Below, in pieces: positions 1-7,313 of a stretch of 64,000 nucleotides of DNA (position 1 is the stretch's first letter; the number at the start of each line of letters is the position of its first letter). Below the pieces are notes generated by a model that was not told the DNA's origin, did not search any database, and saw only the letters and a program-made list of their open reading frames with translations. A program made the position numbers and the translations under genes. Origin of the DNA: Caldilineaceae bacterium (lineage in GTDB: Bacteria; Chloroflexota; Anaerolineae; Caldilineales; Caldilineaceae); NCBI GenBank assembly GCA_020634755.1, contig JACKBC010000039.1:1-64000 (forward strand), given 5' to 3'.

Positions 1-1013
1 TAAAATCCTTGGAGCACTTTGTCCATAGAGTAGCCGCGATAGTTGGTTTCCACAAATCCCTGCTGCGTCAGCAAGCTCCACGCCACATGTTGTCCTTGGG
101 GCAAATAGGCGATCATCTGATCATAGCCTTGAATGGTGGCATCGTTGATCATGCGACGCAGCATCCATTTGCCAATGTTCTGCCCGCGCCAAGCCTCTTC
201 AATGTATAAATTCGTCACATGCGCCACGCGCACCGGTTTTTCATCCAGCACGTCGAGCTGATTGGGTGCGGGCGTAGCCGGTCGCGGATCCAGCTCCTCT
301 TCTGGCGCCAGCCGCTCTACCTGCTGCGACTGCACGCCGATGACCTGCCCCCCACCAATGCGGTCAATGCGCCGATGATAGATCTGGTAGGAACGGTCGT
401 TGCGATTGCCAGAAAGGGCAATGCTCACATCTGCACGCGGCACTTCCTCTTCTATCATTTGGCCCAACTGGCGCACAAAGCGCTGGTAGCGCTGACGCAG
501 CACGTAGCCCGTCATGGTCAGCAAGCGAAAATGGGCCACCCACTCGTTGGGCAACACGCCGGCGCCGGCTTGAAAAGTGGGATAGCCGGTGCTGAGGTGA
601 AAGGCTTGAATGTGGCGGGTGCCCACATCCAGCCAAAATCGTTCCGCCGCCTGAATCAGCGCAATACCCACCGGTTCGATCAGGTCAGCCCGTTCCGGCA
701 AGGCCAGAAAGCGCAACAGGCCCACCGGTTCATAATCAGGGCTGGTTTGGCGGTCGCTGTCCAGCCCCGTGGCCGCATCCAAAAAGCCCACGAGCTGGCG
801 CGCGCGCCAGGCGCCCAAGTGCATGTGCCGCTGCCAGCGCACCGGAAAGAGCGTCAACGGCCCCGGCTCAAAGATAAATTCGCGCGCCAGGGCCTCATTC
901 ATGGGCAGGTTGTAAGCAATGGAGGTAAAAGTCGGATTGAGAAACTCAGCCACGATTTCAGCATCATCACGCCCCAGCGGCCGTATGATAATGTCGGGGG
1001 TGACGGGCATCAT
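1..1013 (-). CDS. GNAT-family N-acetyltransferase, 3' end beyond window edge
   Basis: Open reading frame on the minus strand from ATG at 1013 (a second ATG follows at 1010) running off the left edge without a stop; about 337 codons are visible. The C-terminal third carries a GNAT acetyl-CoA-binding motif (NLYIEEAWRGQNIGKWML), then a region ending near ...GFVETNYRGYSMDKV typical of the last GNAT strand. The N-terminal part (IIIRPLGRDDAEIVAEFLN) looks like a second, degenerate GNAT-type start, so a two-domain protein is possible. Its ATG overlaps the TGA of the upstream gene (ATGATGA arrangement at 1010-1013), so the two are translationally coupled. Substrate cannot be told from sequence. Plus-strand frames over this interval are antisense shadows. 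Confidence 0.75.
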   Translation of the reverse strand, partial: MMPVTPDIIIRPLGRDDAEIVAEFLNPTFTSIAYNLPMNEALAREFIFEPGPLTLFPVRWQRHMHLGAWRARQLVGFLDAATGLDSDRQTSPDYEPVGLLRFLALPERADLIEPVGIALIQAAERFWLDVGTRHIQAFHLSTGYPTFQAGAGVLPNEWVAHFRLLTMTGYVLRQRYQRFVRQLGQMIEEEVPRADVSIALSGNRNDRSYQIYHRRIDRIGGGQVIGVQSQQVERLAPEEELDPRPATPAPNQLDVLDEKPVRVAHVTNLYIEEAWRGQNIGKWMLRRMINDATIQGYDQMIAYLPQGQHVAWSLLTQQGFVETNYRGYSMDKVLQGF

Positions 1014-1483
1014 GTGGGAATCTTCTCCTGGAGGCGCGCCAGCAGCGCGTCCTGCTCACCCACCGTGGGCAGAAAGAGCGAACGAGCATCATCTAAATCC
1101 ACCAGCCCATCCGGGCGCAGGGGGTGGTAGAGCAGAGCCAAGGAAGTCCCAAAGCGGCCCGCTTCAGTGGCGCTGATCAGCTGGCGAAATTGCACGACCT
1201 CCGGCGCGCCCACCGGCTTATGCCAAATCAGCCTATCTTTGGCCAAAACCACGCGCCCGCGCACCGTATAGAGCCCCCACCCCAGCAGGCCCAGCCCCAC
1301 ACACAAAAAGAGCAGGCGCTCCAGCAAGGCGGATAGAGGAAAGGAGCCGCGCAACACGCCCGCCAGTTCCCAGCCATAAAGCAGGGCTATGAGTGCACCC
1401 GCAGTGGCATATAGCCAATACCGCGCGGTGGGACGATATTCATTGGCGGATTCTATTTGGCTGGTAAATTCGGACTCGGTCAT
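1010..1483 (-). CDS. small two-helix membrane protein, PH-like
   Basis: 157-residue protein. After a polar N-terminus (about 20 residues) there are two hydrophobic segments (residues about 23-45, YWLYATAGALIALLYGWELA, and about 57-75, LLFLCVGLGLLGWGLYTV), followed by a soluble C-terminal domain of about 80 residues (VVLAKDRLIWHKPVGAPEVV...). This layout resembles bacterial PH-domain (YdbT/DUF304-like) membrane proteins, but no diagnostic motif is visible, so the family name is tentative. It is the first gene of a two-gene unit with the downstream GNAT gene, with which it overlaps by four bases. Confidence 0.6.
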   Translation of the reverse strand: MTESEFTSQIESANEYRPTARYWLYATAGALIALLYGWELAGVLRGSFPLSALLERLLFLCVGLGLLGWGLYTVRGRVVLAKDRLIWHKPVGAPEVVQFRQLISATEAGRFGTSLALLYHPLRPDGLVDLDDARSLFLPTVGEQDALLARLQEKIPT

Positions 1484-1719
1484 TGAAAGACTCTGATTTA
1501 CAAAAATTCGATGGCGCTATGCTATACTCGCGGCATGCATCAAGCGTATGATAACATCCAATAGGCTGTGCAAGTTCTATACTATGGTAGGCTTTGACCA
1601 AAGTCAAAACATAGAGTGAGCCCAAATCCAATAGAGACATGCCTTACGCAAGCCTGGCGTAAAAATGGCGAGATCCGCCATGCGCCTGCATAGGTACACA
1701 AGTCTTTAATTTTGCTGGT

Positions 1720-1819
1720 GGCTCTGTGCGCTGCACAACCGCTATTATAAGATGGCTCTGTGCGCTGCACAACCGCTATTATAAGATGGCTCTGTGCGCT
1801 GCACAACCGCTATTATACA
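1720..1819. repeat. three tandem copies of a 34-bp repeat
   Basis: Units begin at 1720, 1754 and 1788; each starts GGCTCTGTGCGCTGCACAAC and continues CGCTATTATA. The core GTGC-GCT-GCAC is a small palindrome. A single inverted copy lies at 15189-15214 and a 45-bp array sharing the CTCTGTGC...CACAACCG core lies at 29671-29895. The array sits about 50 bp upstream of the start of the large membrane-protein gene. The rest of 1484-1866 contains no gene that I can support; a TTACGCAAGCC fragment near 1643 resembles one end of the GTTACGCA element family. Confidence 0.9.
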
Positions 1820-1866
1820 ATTTCTGAAAGAGCACAAATAGGAGTAGGACAAACGTAAGGTTATGA

Positions 1867-3882
1867 ATGTTCATTGAGCTGCGTTTACTGCTGGCGTTGG
1901 CCGCCATGTTCCTGTTGCCCGGCGGCGCGCTGCTGGCCATGAGCAGCCTGTGGCCGCGCTGGCAAGGATTCCCCCGTATTGGCATCATCATTGGGCTAAG
2001 TGGGGCGTTTTATCCCGTCCTGTTTTACACGTTGCGCTTTTGGCTGCCGACGGTGCGGCTAAATGCCCCCATCATGGCTGCGCTGTTGGTCCTATGCGCC
2101 CTGGTTATGATGGTGCGGCTGCGCGGCCAGTGGCGACAGCTGCTGGCGCTGGATGAGCTGGAATGGTGCGCGGTGACGCTCTTGGGCATCACGCTCTTTA
2201 GCCGCCTCTGGTTTGCCCATTTACACCCCTATCCAGCTTGGACCGATTCGCTGCACCACGCCTTGCTCACCCGCATGACGGCCGAGCAGGGTCAGCTGGC
2301 CCACAGCCTGGAGCCCTATTTCCCCATTACAATGGACATGTATCATCTGGGGCTGTACGCCCACGCCGCCACGCTGCAATGGCTGGCGGGTGTGTCGTCG
2401 CACATGGCGCTGGTGTGGAGTGCGCAGGCGCTCAACGGGCTGTGTGGGGTAGGTGTCTATCTGGCCTTGGATGTCTTGATTTTTCAGAACGCACCGGGCC
2501 AAGCTGCATGGGTGCGACGCAGTGGCGCACTGGTGGGTGCGGCCACTGCCGGCCTCTTTCTGCACCAGCCGGCACTGTACGCCAACTGGGGTCGCTACAC
2601 GCAAGGCGCTAGCCAATCGCTGCTGCTCATCACCTGGGTAGTCACGCTGCATACCGTGGCCGATTGGGGGGGCGGAATCGTCAATACGTCCCCGACACAT
2701 TCTTCCGATAGAACTGGCAAACGAATAGATGAACGAATAGATGTGCCGGGGACATCCCGCCGCTCGAACATAGCCTGGGGTGCGCTCTTTAGCGGGCTGC
2801 TGACGGCGGGCGTCTTTCTGATTCACTTTCGAGTGGCAGCCTTTTACGCGCCGCTGCTGGCCATTGGCATTTTGGCCATCCTCTGGCGGCGGCGCGGTCG
2901 GGCGCTGGCGGCGGCCATTGCCGGCGCGATTGCCGTGGGCGCCATGTCGCTCTTTTTCATTTTGCCCGTACTGTGGACCGCACTCAACCGCTACATTACG
3001 CTCCATCGCACGCCCCAAACCATGTTGACGCCCGCACAGGTCGCCGAAATTGTGCGCACCTATTACAGCTTTACATGGGACGGCTTCCCGTATCTGATTG
3101 GCATCTCGTGGTGGATGGCGGCTCTGGTCGCATTGTTGGCGCTGGTGGGCCTGTGGCGGCGCAATCCGCTGACCATACAAAGCGTGCTGTGGATGGCGGC
3201 CCTATACGGCATGGGTATGCTCTATCTGCTCAATATCCCCATGCTGCGCATTACCAACCTGGGTGCGGTGTTGATTCTGTTTTATTTGCCCATTGGGCTA
3301 TGTGCCGGCGCGGGCATAACCGAGATTGTGCAAATGGTATCGGACCATTGGCAACCGGATTGGCAACGGCGCGCCAGCCTTGGCATGGCCGCGCTGGTGC
3401 TGATCTTGGCGCTGCCGGCGGCGCGCTTGCGCATCAACACGGTGGAGCCGTTTCGCTTTTTTGTGCAGCCGGGGGATCTGGCCGCCATGCGCTGGATCAA
3501 CGAGCACACGCCGCCTGACGCCACCTTTGCCATCAACACTTATTTTTGGCTGGCCAACGCGCCCCACGGCACAGACGGTGGCTATTGGATTCCCTACTTT
3601 ACCGGACGCCACACCACCACCAGCGCCATGCCGCTCAACGCCGCCGACTTTGATTATCAGGAACAGATTTTTAACGAATCGCATGCGGTGGAGGCGCTGA
3701 AAACCGACCCGTCGGCGCTGGATACACTGTATGACATGGGCATTGAATACATCTATTTGGGCGTGCTGGGCGGCAACTTTGATCCGCCCGGCTTAGATTT
3801 AGCGCAGTTGCGTCAATCGCCGCGCGTGGAGGTGCTCTATGCGCAGGATGGCGTGGCAATTTTGCGCATATTGCCGCCTTGA
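1867..3882 (+). CDS. large polytopic membrane protein, GT-C glycosyltransferase-like
   Basis: 671 residues with an N-terminal run of about ten or more hydrophobic segments and a hydrophilic C-terminal domain of about 150 residues. The loop after the third or fourth helix contains AWTDSLHHALLTRMTAEQG and MDMYHLGLYAHAATLQWLAG, and the C-terminal part has MRWINEHTPPDATFAINTYF followed by WIPYFTGR; this pattern is typical of DUF6541/STT3-like GT-C membrane proteins that use lipid-linked sugars. Catalytic residues were not assigned. Start chosen at ATG 1867, with AAGG about seven bases upstream. Residues about 275-300 (NTSPTHSSDRTGKRIDERI) are hydrophilic and out of character, and correspond to an in-frame palindromic insertion at 2688-2753. 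It stands alone, between repeat arrays. Confidence 0.7.
   Translation: MFIELRLLLALAAMFLLPGGALLAMSSLWPRWQGFPRIGIIIGLSGAFYPVLFYTLRFWLPTVRLNAPIMAALLVLCALVMMVRLRGQWRQLLALDELEWCAVTLLGITLFSRLWFAHLHPYPAWTDSLHHALLTRMTAEQGQLAHSLEPYFPITMDMYHLGLYAHAATLQWLAGVSSHMALVWSAQALNGLCGVGVYLALDVLIFQNAPGQAAWVRRSGALVGAATAGLFLHQPALYANWGRYTQGASQSLLLITWVVTLHTVADWGGGIVNTSPTHSSDRTGKRIDERIDVPGTSRRSNIAWGALFSGLLTAGVFLIHFRVAAFYAPLLAIGILAILWRRRGRALAAAIAGAIAVGAMSLFFILPVLWTALNRYITLHRTPQTMLTPAQVAEIVRTYYSFTWDGFPYLIGISWWMAALVALLALVGLWRRNPLTIQSVLWMAALYGMGMLYLLNIPMLRITNLGAVLILFYLPIGLCAGAGITEIVQMVSDHWQPDWQRRASLGMAALVLILALPAARLRINTVEPFRFFVQPGDLAAMRWINEHTPPDATFAINTYFWLANAPHGTDGGYWIPYFTGRHTTTSAMPLNAADFDYQEQIFNESHAVEALKTDPSALDTLYDMGIEYIYLGVLGGNFDPPGLDLAQLRQSPRVEVLYAQDGVAILRILPP
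2688..2753. repeat. palindromic element inserted in frame within a coding region
   Basis: Arms GTCCCCGACACAT (2688-2700) and ATGTGCCGGGGAC (2741-2753) are inverted repeats with one mismatch. Between them lies ACGAATAGATGAACGAATAG, itself a short direct repeat. The element keeps the reading frame and adds a charged stretch to a membrane protein. Confidence 0.75.
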
Positions 3883-3892
3883 AAGCACATAC

Positions 3893-3979
3893 TATACGTT
3901 GCTCTATATGAAAACCGTGCTTTGCTAAAACTTTACCAGAGAGAGCAAAGGACGGTTATCATCACAACCGCAGTATATT
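3893..3979. repeat. ~86-bp palindromic element, copy 1 (ATACTGCGGTTG family)
   Basis: Arms TGAAAACCGT (3909-3918) and ACGGTTATCA (3952-3961) flank a 33-base centre that aligns well with the centre of the copy at 6371-6456. The right end reads CACAACCGCAGTATA, the reverse complement of the TATACTGCGGTTG left end of the copies at 6371 and 47913. Looks like a non-autonomous mobile or REP-like element between the membrane-protein gene and the toxin-antitoxin pair. Confidence 0.8.
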
Positions 3980-4064
3980 AATCGGTTTGACGAATAGCTC
4001 TGCGCAACGTACAATTTGCACATGATTGTCAACATGTGATTTGAAGATACTGTTGGAGAAACAT

Positions 4065-4337
4065 ATGACCACATCAGCCGAGTCTTTAGACACCCTAACA
4101 AAGCAGATAATGCAACTTACTGCTCGCGTCGAAGTTTTGGAAAATGAGACATCTTTGCTTCGGCGGGCGCTGAAGCGCTTGCTTGGAGATGACGATCAGG
4201 CCTATTACTGGACGCCACAATGGCAACAGGGCGAAGCAATAGCGGACGACGAGCTACACGGTGGAAATTATCATTCTTTTGATGACGGTGAGGCGCTTGT
4301 CGAATACATACAAGCGCTAATTGAAGAACCGGCATGA
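4065..4337 (+). CDS. antitoxin of a RelE/ParE-type pair
   Basis: 90-residue acidic protein. Residues about 5-45 form a likely coiled coil (LTKQIMQLTARVEVLENETS); the C-terminal half (YYWTPQWQQGEAIADDELHG, then FDDGEALVEYI) is the acidic, partly disordered type of tail that antitoxins use to cover their toxin. ATG at 4065 has GGAGA six to ten bases upstream; an ATG at 4026 in the same frame adds 13 residues without a better ribosome site. The stop overlaps the start of the following toxin gene by four bases (ATGA), the usual coupling of such pairs. The function is inferred mainly from size, acidity and context. Confidence 0.7.
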   Translation: MTTSAESLDTLTKQIMQLTARVEVLENETSLLRRALKRLLGDDDQAYYWTPQWQQGEAIADDELHGGNYHSFDDGEALVEYIQALIEEPA

Positions 4338-4609
4338 AATACGATATTCCCGCTGAGTTTTTCAAGCGACTTCAAGCGCTCCCCAAAAACATTCAAGCAA
4401 AGTTTGCCAAAACGCTATTGCTCTTTATTCAGGACCCTTTTCACCCTTCGCTGCACACCAAAAAGATGAAAGGCAGAGTAGGCGTTTGGGAATGCCGCAT
4501 TGATCGCGCATATCGCTTTACCTTTCATTATGAGATTAATGAGCGAGATGAGAAGGTGTGTCGTTTTCGTAATATCGGCCCGCACGACATTCTCGACACA
4601 AGACCCTAA
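4334..4609 (+). CDS. RelE/ParE superfamily toxin
   Basis: 91 residues, the normal size for the RelE/ParE/HigB superfamily. Visible features are the N-terminal two-helix segment (FFKRLQALPKNIQAKFAKTL), the central strand MKGRVGVWECRIDRAYRFTF, where the conserved W-x-x-R-I-x-x-x-Y-R pattern of ribonuclease-type RelE toxins is found, and a C-terminal FRNIGPHDIL strand. Members of this family generally cleave mRNA on the ribosome, or act on gyrase in the ParE branch; which applies here cannot be told. Overlaps the antitoxin gene by four bases. The next gene starts two bases after its stop, so it may share the transcript. Confidence 0.85.
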   Translation: MKYDIPAEFFKRLQALPKNIQAKFAKTLLLFIQDPFHPSLHTKKMKGRVGVWECRIDRAYRFTFHYEINERDEKVCRFRNIGPHDILDTRP

Positions 4610-4610
4610 C

Positions 4611-5783
4611 ATGGCCACCATCCGCTTCGAAGGTGTCTCCCGCCGCTTCACCGCATCTCCCTCCTCTTTGCGTCCGGCCGATATGGGGCGCAACTTTGAT
4701 GATGAAAATGACGCGTCCGGCGCCGTGGCCGCGCTGGACAACGTCCATCTGACCATCCCCAACGGGCAGACAATGGCCATTGTGGGCCCCTCTGGCTGCG
4801 GCAAGAGCACGCTGTTGCGCGTGGCCGCCGGGCTGGATGGCGAATATACCGGCAATCTCTATTTTGACGACCGCCCCATGCAGGATGTGCCGGCCAAAGA
4901 TCGCCACATTGGCATGGTCTTCCAAAATTACGCGCTCTATCCCCACTTTGAAGGCCAGGGCAATCTCTCCTTTTTCTTCCGCGTGCGCAAGATAGCCGAC
5001 GCCGAGGCGGAAGAGCGCATCCGCATTACGTCGGAAATTATGGGGATTGGTTTTAAGCAACTGCTGGGTCGCAAACCGGGTACGCTTTCCGGCGGGCAGC
5101 AGCAGCGATTGGCCATTGGCCGCGCTATTGTACGCAACCCCCAGCTCTTCCTCTTTGATGAGCCGCTTTCCAACCTGGACGCCAAACTGCGCACCCAAAC
5201 CCGCATTGAGATCAAGCGGCTGCTGCGCCGCTTTGCCATAACCGCCCTTTACGTCACCCACGACCAGACCGAGGCAATTACGCTGGGCGATCAGATTGCG
5301 GTCATGCGCGGCGGACGGGTGGAGCAGGTGGGCGCGTTTCAGGAGCTGATGGAACAGCCAGCGAATTTGTTCGTCGCTGGCTTTCTGGGCAGCCCGCCCA
5401 TGAATCTGCTGCCTGGCGTGGTGGAAAATGACGCGCTGCACGTGGCCGGTGAGGCGTGGCCGCTGCCGGATGCGCTCCAGTCTCAAGTGCAAAATGGCCA
5501 GCAGATCACCGTGGGCATTCGGCCCGATGCGGCGCGTTTGGTTGTGGAAGATGAGGATGATGCAGCGGGCTGGCGGCTGCACGGCGTGGCCGAGGTGGTG
5601 GAGCCCGATTTTGCCAACCGCACGCAACTCGTCTATCTGCGCACGGCGGATGGCCACAGTTTTGCCGCCCGCAGCGACCTCAACGTGGCGGTCTATGGCG
5701 GTCAGCCGGTGGAGACGGTGCTGCCGTTGGAGCAGATCTACTTTTTTGATACCCTAAGCGAAAAGCGAATCGTCGAGGCATGA
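4611..5783 (+). CDS. ABC transporter ATP-binding protein, MalK/UgpC-like
   Basis: 390 residues. Walker A GPSGCGKST at residues 59-67, Q-loop near MVFQNYALYPH, signature LSGGQQQRLAIGRA, Walker B LFLFDEPLSNLDAKLR, H-loop YVTHDQTEA, then a C-terminal TOBE-type regulatory domain (about 250-390). This is the CUT1/MalK architecture, which energises sugar, glycerol-phosphate or polyamine importers. An insertion of about 25 residues near residues 14-40 separates the first strand from the rest, which is unusual. Start at ATG 4611, two bases after the toxin stop; the upstream in-frame ATG at 4500 lies inside the toxin gene and is rejected. No permease or binding protein is adjacent, so it is an orphan ATPase that may serve several transporters. 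Confidence 0.9.
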   Translation: MATIRFEGVSRRFTASPSSLRPADMGRNFDDENDASGAVAALDNVHLTIPNGQTMAIVGPSGCGKSTLLRVAAGLDGEYTGNLYFDDRPMQDVPAKDRHIGMVFQNYALYPHFEGQGNLSFFFRVRKIADAEAEERIRITSEIMGIGFKQLLGRKPGTLSGGQQQRLAIGRAIVRNPQLFLFDEPLSNLDAKLRTQTRIEIKRLLRRFAITALYVTHDQTEAITLGDQIAVMRGGRVEQVGAFQELMEQPANLFVAGFLGSPPMNLLPGVVENDALHVAGEAWPLPDALQSQVQNGQQITVGIRPDAARLVVEDEDDAAGWRLHGVAEVVEPDFANRTQLVYLRTADGHSFAARSDLNVAVYGGQPVETVLPLEQIYFFDTLSEKRIVEA

Positions 5784-5869
5784 TTGGCGGCGCAAAACCC
5801 TTCGATTGAAGATACATTCCCATTCGCCGCCTATTGCGCCCGCTCTGTTGGTTTATACTATTTGTCTAT

Positions 5870-6355
5870 TCAACCTATTAGGTGAGATGTGTCACACCAC
5901 TCCTTAAGTTCAAAGCAATATTGACCTAAATGCTTCGATACTTCAACTTTGCTGATGGAACAATTAGGATGACTCTGCGCGTAGAATTCTATGTCCTTTT
6001 CCAAATCACATAAATGTACAATGCCATTAAGAAATATTCCGGCATGGCCAACAAACACCAATCGCTCAAATGGCAGCTCAACATATTTTTTGATAACTGA
6101 GCAAAACCTTTCCCTCAACTCTTTTCCAGATTCGCCACCAACGAATCTTTTATCCAAATTACCCCGATTCCACGCATGGATGACTTCAAAGAAGTACTGC
6201 CGTGCGCTGTCATCCAGGGGACGCAATTCCAGGTCACCCACATTGATTTCGCGTAATTCTTCCGCAACCTCAAAACCGCCTTTTGCCTGCTTACAAATGG
6301 CTGTGGCGGTTTGTTTTGCGCGCAGCAAAGGCGACGAGACACAGAATTCATTCTG
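5870..6355 (-). pseudogene. histidine phosphatase family protein, 5'-truncated
   Basis: The frame encodes a histidine-phosphatase (phosphoglycerate-mutase-like) domain starting at CVSSPLLRAKQTATAI, which normally follows the first catalytic strand; FVGHAGIFLNGIVH is the second catalytic His motif. The family's N-terminal RHG motif and about 35 residues are absent. In-frame there is a TAA just upstream (6356-6358) and no ATG; the longest start codon is a TTG at 6328. The copy of the ~86-bp palindromic element at 6371-6456 begins 15 bases beyond the break, so the 5' part was probably lost at or near that insertion. I found no displaced 5' fragment on the other side. Likely inactive because the phospho-accepting His is missing. 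Confidence 0.75.
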
Positions 6356-6370
6356 TTATATGTTTTTATG

Positions 6371-6456
6371 CTATACTGCGGTTGTAATGAAAACCGTAGA
6401 TTTCGAAAACTCTAAGAGAGAGATCAAATGACGGTTTTCAAACAGAGTAAAGTATA
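6371..6456. repeat. ~86-bp palindromic element, copy 2
   Basis: Begins TATACTGCGGTTG and ends AGTAAAGTATAAG, with perfect 10-bp arms TGAAAACCGT (6388-6397) and ACGGTTTTCA (6431-6440) around a 33-base centre closely similar to the centre of the copy at 3893-3979. Lies immediately beside the truncated end of the histidine phosphatase gene. Confidence 0.85.
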
Positions 6457-6561
6457 AGTAGAGCAAAGCATAAAATGTCTACATAACGTTAATGATTGAA
6501 TAATAAGTTTTGCAAAAGCGCGTGCTTGTCAAAGCAAGCTTTTTCTCAAACCAGAAGACGT

Positions 6562-6897
6562 ATGGCCACACTTGCCCAAATTGACCGGGAAAAACTAATT
6601 CAGATCGCCAAAACGCATGACATAACGTGGCTTGCCCTCTTTGGCTCTATGGCGCGCGGAAACGCCCAGCAACAGAGCGATGTGGACCTGGCGGTGCGCT
6701 TTGGCAAACCGATTAATCTGTTTGATCTCGTTGGTTCACAACTGGCCATGGCGGCGGCATTGGGGCGTTCTGTCGATCTGATTCCCATTGATGATGCATA
6801 TCCCTTTATACGCCAATCGATGGCCAACGATCTAATTGTTCTCTACGATGCCGCCGAAGGCGGCGTGAATTCAGAGATCAGCAATGCTCACCTCTGA
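6562..6897 (+). CDS. mntA: MntA-type minimal nucleotidyltransferase antitoxin
   Basis: 111 residues from ATG 6562. The MNT signature is clear: ALFGSMARGNAQQQSDVDLA, i.e. G-S-x-A-R-G (from residue 28) followed by the D40-x-D42 metal-binding pair. In characterised MntA-HepT pairs this enzyme adds AMP groups to a tyrosine of the HEPN toxin and so silences it; that role is inferred here from family and context. The gene overlaps the HEPN gene by 14 bases, as is common for the pair. Upstream in-frame codons reach 6496 but lack a ribosome site. Confidence 0.9.
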   Translation: MATLAQIDREKLIQIAKTHDITWLALFGSMARGNAQQQSDVDLAVRFGKPINLFDLVGSQLAMAAALGRSVDLIPIDDAYPFIRQSMANDLIVLYDAAEGGVNSEISNAHL

Positions 6898-7234
6898 TGA
6901 TCGAGCGCGGCTCACACACATCTTGGATGCTATCGACAAAATCGGAAAAGCATTGACCGGTTATTCTCTGACACGCTTTCGTGATGACTGGGAAAAACGG
7001 CTCGTCATCGAACGTTTATTGGAGATCATCGGAGAAGCAGCCAATCATATTAGCCCCGAATTGCAGGAGAGTCATCCCAACGTACCTTGGTCGCAGATGA
7101 TCGGCATGCGTAATGTGGTGAGCCATCAATACTTTCGCATCAATGCGGAGACTATTTGGAAAACCGCGGCTGAAGCAGTGCCGCCGTTGCGCAGGGCAGT
7201 CGAGCAGATTCTGGCCGAAGATAGTGCATCTTAA
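6884..7234 (+). CDS. hepT: HepT-like HEPN-domain toxin (DUF86)
   Basis: 116 residues, all-helical HEPN fold. The ribonuclease motif R-x4-H is present as R76-NVVS-H81, and Q82-Y83 completes the R-x4-H-x-Y form in which the tyrosine is the AMPylation target of MntA. The preceding GMRNVVSHQYFRINAETIWK segment is typical for DUF86. Start ATG 6884 lies inside the 3' end of mntA. The pair is therefore complete and apparently intact. Known HepT proteins are RNases, some acting on tRNA; the target here is unknown. Confidence 0.9.
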   Translation: MLTSDDRARLTHILDAIDKIGKALTGYSLTRFRDDWEKRLVIERLLEIIGEAANHISPELQESHPNVPWSQMIGMRNVVSHQYFRINAETIWKTAAEAVPPLRRAVEQILAEDSAS

Positions 7235-7313
7235 ATTTGATAGCGCCCACGTTTCACCACCTTGTGAACGGAAAATCTGCGCAAATCTATCAAATCTGTG
7301 TTCCATTCTTCAT

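Noticed and set aside
219..1130. 303-codon plus-strand open frame
   Set aside because: Lies antisense to the GNAT gene on the minus strand, which has clear motifs; the plus-strand translation has no domain character.
4500..4611. Upstream start of the MalK-like ATPase
   Set aside because: The extra 37 residues overlap the toxin gene in another frame and do not belong to the ATPase family.
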